The notes beneath the pieces were generated by a model. That model searched no databases, had not been told where the DNA came from, and saw only the letters and a program-made list of their open reading frames with translations. Source: Cytophagales bacterium (lineage in GTDB: Bacteria; Bacteroidota; Bacteroidia; Cytophagales; Thermoflexibacteraceae). Taken from it: a stretch of 64,000 bases of DNA. Below, one piece after another: positions 62,848 to 64,000 of the stretch (position 1 is the stretch's first letter; each line of letters starts with the position of its first letter). The DNA is taken from the NCBI GenBank assembly GCA_013299115.1, contig JAAFKA010000004.1, forward strand, positions 62,001 through 126,000, in the 5' to 3' direction. A program made the position numbers and the translations under genes.

Positions 62848-64000
62848 ATGTCGTTAAAAAATCTACTATCAACTGTTGCTTTTTTTATTTTACTTACCTC
62901 TTGCCCCGTCTTTGCCCAAAAGTATAAAGGAGATACTTGGCAGACTGTGCAAGAAAAAAAGACAGGCAAAGTCTATATTCTTCATTATGACAGAAAACCT
63001 TTTGTCTATGTCAATGAAAGAGGCAAAGTAACAGGCATAGAATACGATATTATTACGGAATTTTTGGCTTATTTGCAAAACGAAAGAAATATCAAACTCA
63101 AAATAGAGTGGGTCAAATTTGACGACTACCACACTTTATTCAAAGAACTAACAGCTTGCGACCACGGTGTGTGGGGCTTGCCTTCTGTACCCCTCAACGA
63201 AGTAAGCATCAAAGAAGTGCAAACTTCACAGGTGTTTATGCCCGATATAGAGGTGTTGATAAGCAGCCAAAATATGCCCCCTGTCCGCGACAAAGTGAGC
63301 CTAAGAAGCACCTTACGCCACCACATTCCTGTTACCATGCCCTCCTCAACGGTGGAAATGAGCATGAACAGAATCAGACAAGCCTATTTTCCCGACAAAC
63401 AATATGAATTGGTGCAAACCGAGTGGGACGTAGTGGAAAAAGTAGCCAACAATCCCGATAGATTTGGCTATGTTTCATTGATAGACTATTATTTGGCACT
63501 GAAACAAGGCAAGGACATTAACAGACAAAAATATTTTGAAATCAAAAGGTCTAACTTCGCCTTTGTATTCCCCTACACCAGTGATTGGACTGATGCTTTT
63601 GATGACTTTTTTCACGAAGACCGTTATAAGCAACTTATCAACCTGATAATCAAAAAACATTTGGGTACAGACGTGAGTGATGTGTTGTTAGAAGTACCTG
63701 GTGAGGCTCACCAAAAAATAATGGACGCAGAGGAAATGGCGGAAAGGTCTTTCTTGAAAATGCAAAAAACACAAAACGACTTCGATGCCTTCAAATGGTG
63801 GCGGGCTTTGCCTGTTGGTTTATTGTTGGTCATTCTATTGGCTATTTTGGTTGCAAAAATGTATCGCAACAAAAAAGCAAACCTCAACCATTTGGCTGCA
63901 AAAGACGAGGAAATAGAAAGATTAAACCTCCAACTGCACCACGCAAACGAGCAAGCACACGATGGAATAACCTTTGCAAAACATATACAAGAAGTGCTGA
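62848..64000 (+). CDS. Periplasmic-binding (SBP_bac_3-like) receptor, probable SpoIIE phosphatase; truncated by window edge
   Basis: The frame is open from the ATG at 62848 to the last base of the window. The signal peptide (1-24, ending CPVFAQ) is followed by an extracellular domain (about 30-290) resembling bacterial extracellular solute-binding proteins family 3 (FVYVNERGKVTGIEYDII; VTMPSSTVEMSMNRI). One transmembrane helix follows (about 312-333, ALPVGLLLVILLAILVA), then a coiled coil leading into DGITFAKHIQEVL. This last segment matches SISYAKRIQTAML, which begins the SpoIIE phosphatase in the 17059-19806 receptor, so a PP2C output beyond the window is likely. The output domain itself is not visible. 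Confidence 0.82.
   Translation, partial: MSLKNLLSTVAFFILLTSCPVFAQKYKGDTWQTVQEKKTGKVYILHYDRKPFVYVNERGKVTGIEYDIITEFLAYLQNERNIKLKIEWVKFDDYHTLFKELTACDHGVWGLPSVPLNEVSIKEVQTSQVFMPDIEVLISSQNMPPVRDKVSLRSTLRHHIPVTMPSSTVEMSMNRIRQAYFPDKQYELVQTEWDVVEKVANNPDRFGYVSLIDYYLALKQGKDINRQKYFEIKRSNFAFVFPYTSDWTDAFDDFFHEDRYKQLINLIIKKHLGTDVSDVLLEVPGEAHQKIMDAEEMAERSFLKMQKTQNDFDAFKWWRALPVGLLLVILLAILVAKMYRNKKANLNHLAAKDEEIERLNLQLHHANEQAHDGITFAKHIQEVL

Overview
This is a low-GC (roughly 37-40 %) chromosomal window from a member of the Bacteroidota, most likely a gliding, aerobic Cytophagales-type bacterium. The evidence is a gldH gliding lipoprotein gene, two very large secreted proteins ending in type IX secretion (T9SS) type A sorting domains, DUF4296, Uma2 and WG-repeat families typical of the phylum, and promoters of the Bacteroidota form TTTG-N19/20-TAnnTTTG. 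No rRNA, prophage, CRISPR array or intact insertion sequence was found. The genus cannot be named from the sequence alone.

Layout. 1-5.9 kb: a truncated DCC-family redox gene, an HMA metal-binding protein, an orphan HyfE-like membrane subunit, a BamA-like outer-membrane protein with a cysteine-type CcmE, the SRP RNA gene (ffs) with a textbook promoter, pterin carbinolamine dehydratase, an unusual tRNA-like RNA with its own promoter and terminator, and an Lrp/AsnC regulator. 5.9-7.5 kb: a repeat-rich zone with an ISAs1-type transposase remnant, a 70-bp tandem array and a four-helix-bundle gene bracketed by heptamer repeats. 7.5-15.7 kb: a 2744-residue beta-helix/LRR/Ig surface protein. 15.9-23.4 kb: panD, a nuclease-like HSDR_N protein, a 7TM-DISM/GAF/SpoIIE receptor, arginine decarboxylase, rpsP and a DMT transporter. 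23.5-30.6 kb: a minus-strand cluster of a triple-TIR/coiled-coil/WD40 protein, a WG-repeat protein, two Uma2 nucleases and DUF4126. 30.7-43 kb: a kinase-like sensor lacking the phospho-acceptor histidine, an XRE regulator, an AI-2E transporter, a flavoprotein, a methyltransferase, ftsI with PASTA and an iron alcohol dehydrogenase. 43-52.2 kb: scpB, a ParA ATPase, metK, a GNAT-nitrilase fusion, bcp, gldH, glpK, a DUF4296 lipoprotein and a fatty acid hydroxylase. 52.5-64 kb: a second giant T9SS cargo protein, a glycosyltransferase, a TPR histidine kinase, CorA and the start of an SBP_bac_3 receptor.

Most genes are single or in short runs. Three receptors (SpoIIE type at 17 kb, probable SpoIIE type at 63 kb, TPR kinase at 59-61 kb) and the kinase-like protein at 31 kb give a sensory emphasis. 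gldH and the two T9SS cargo proteins fit a surface-motile, adhesive lifestyle.

The intergenic DNA is unusual. It carries at least eight families of short palindromic or terminal-inverted-repeat elements, several present two or more times in this window. It also holds fossils of at least four genes: ISAs1 transposase, Rpn/PD-(D/E)XK, DUF1697, and a truncated, frameshifted membrane-protein C-terminus. The most interesting items for follow-up are the tRNA-like RNA at about 5 kb, the TIR/WG/Uma2 locus, and the 120-bp MITE-like pair.
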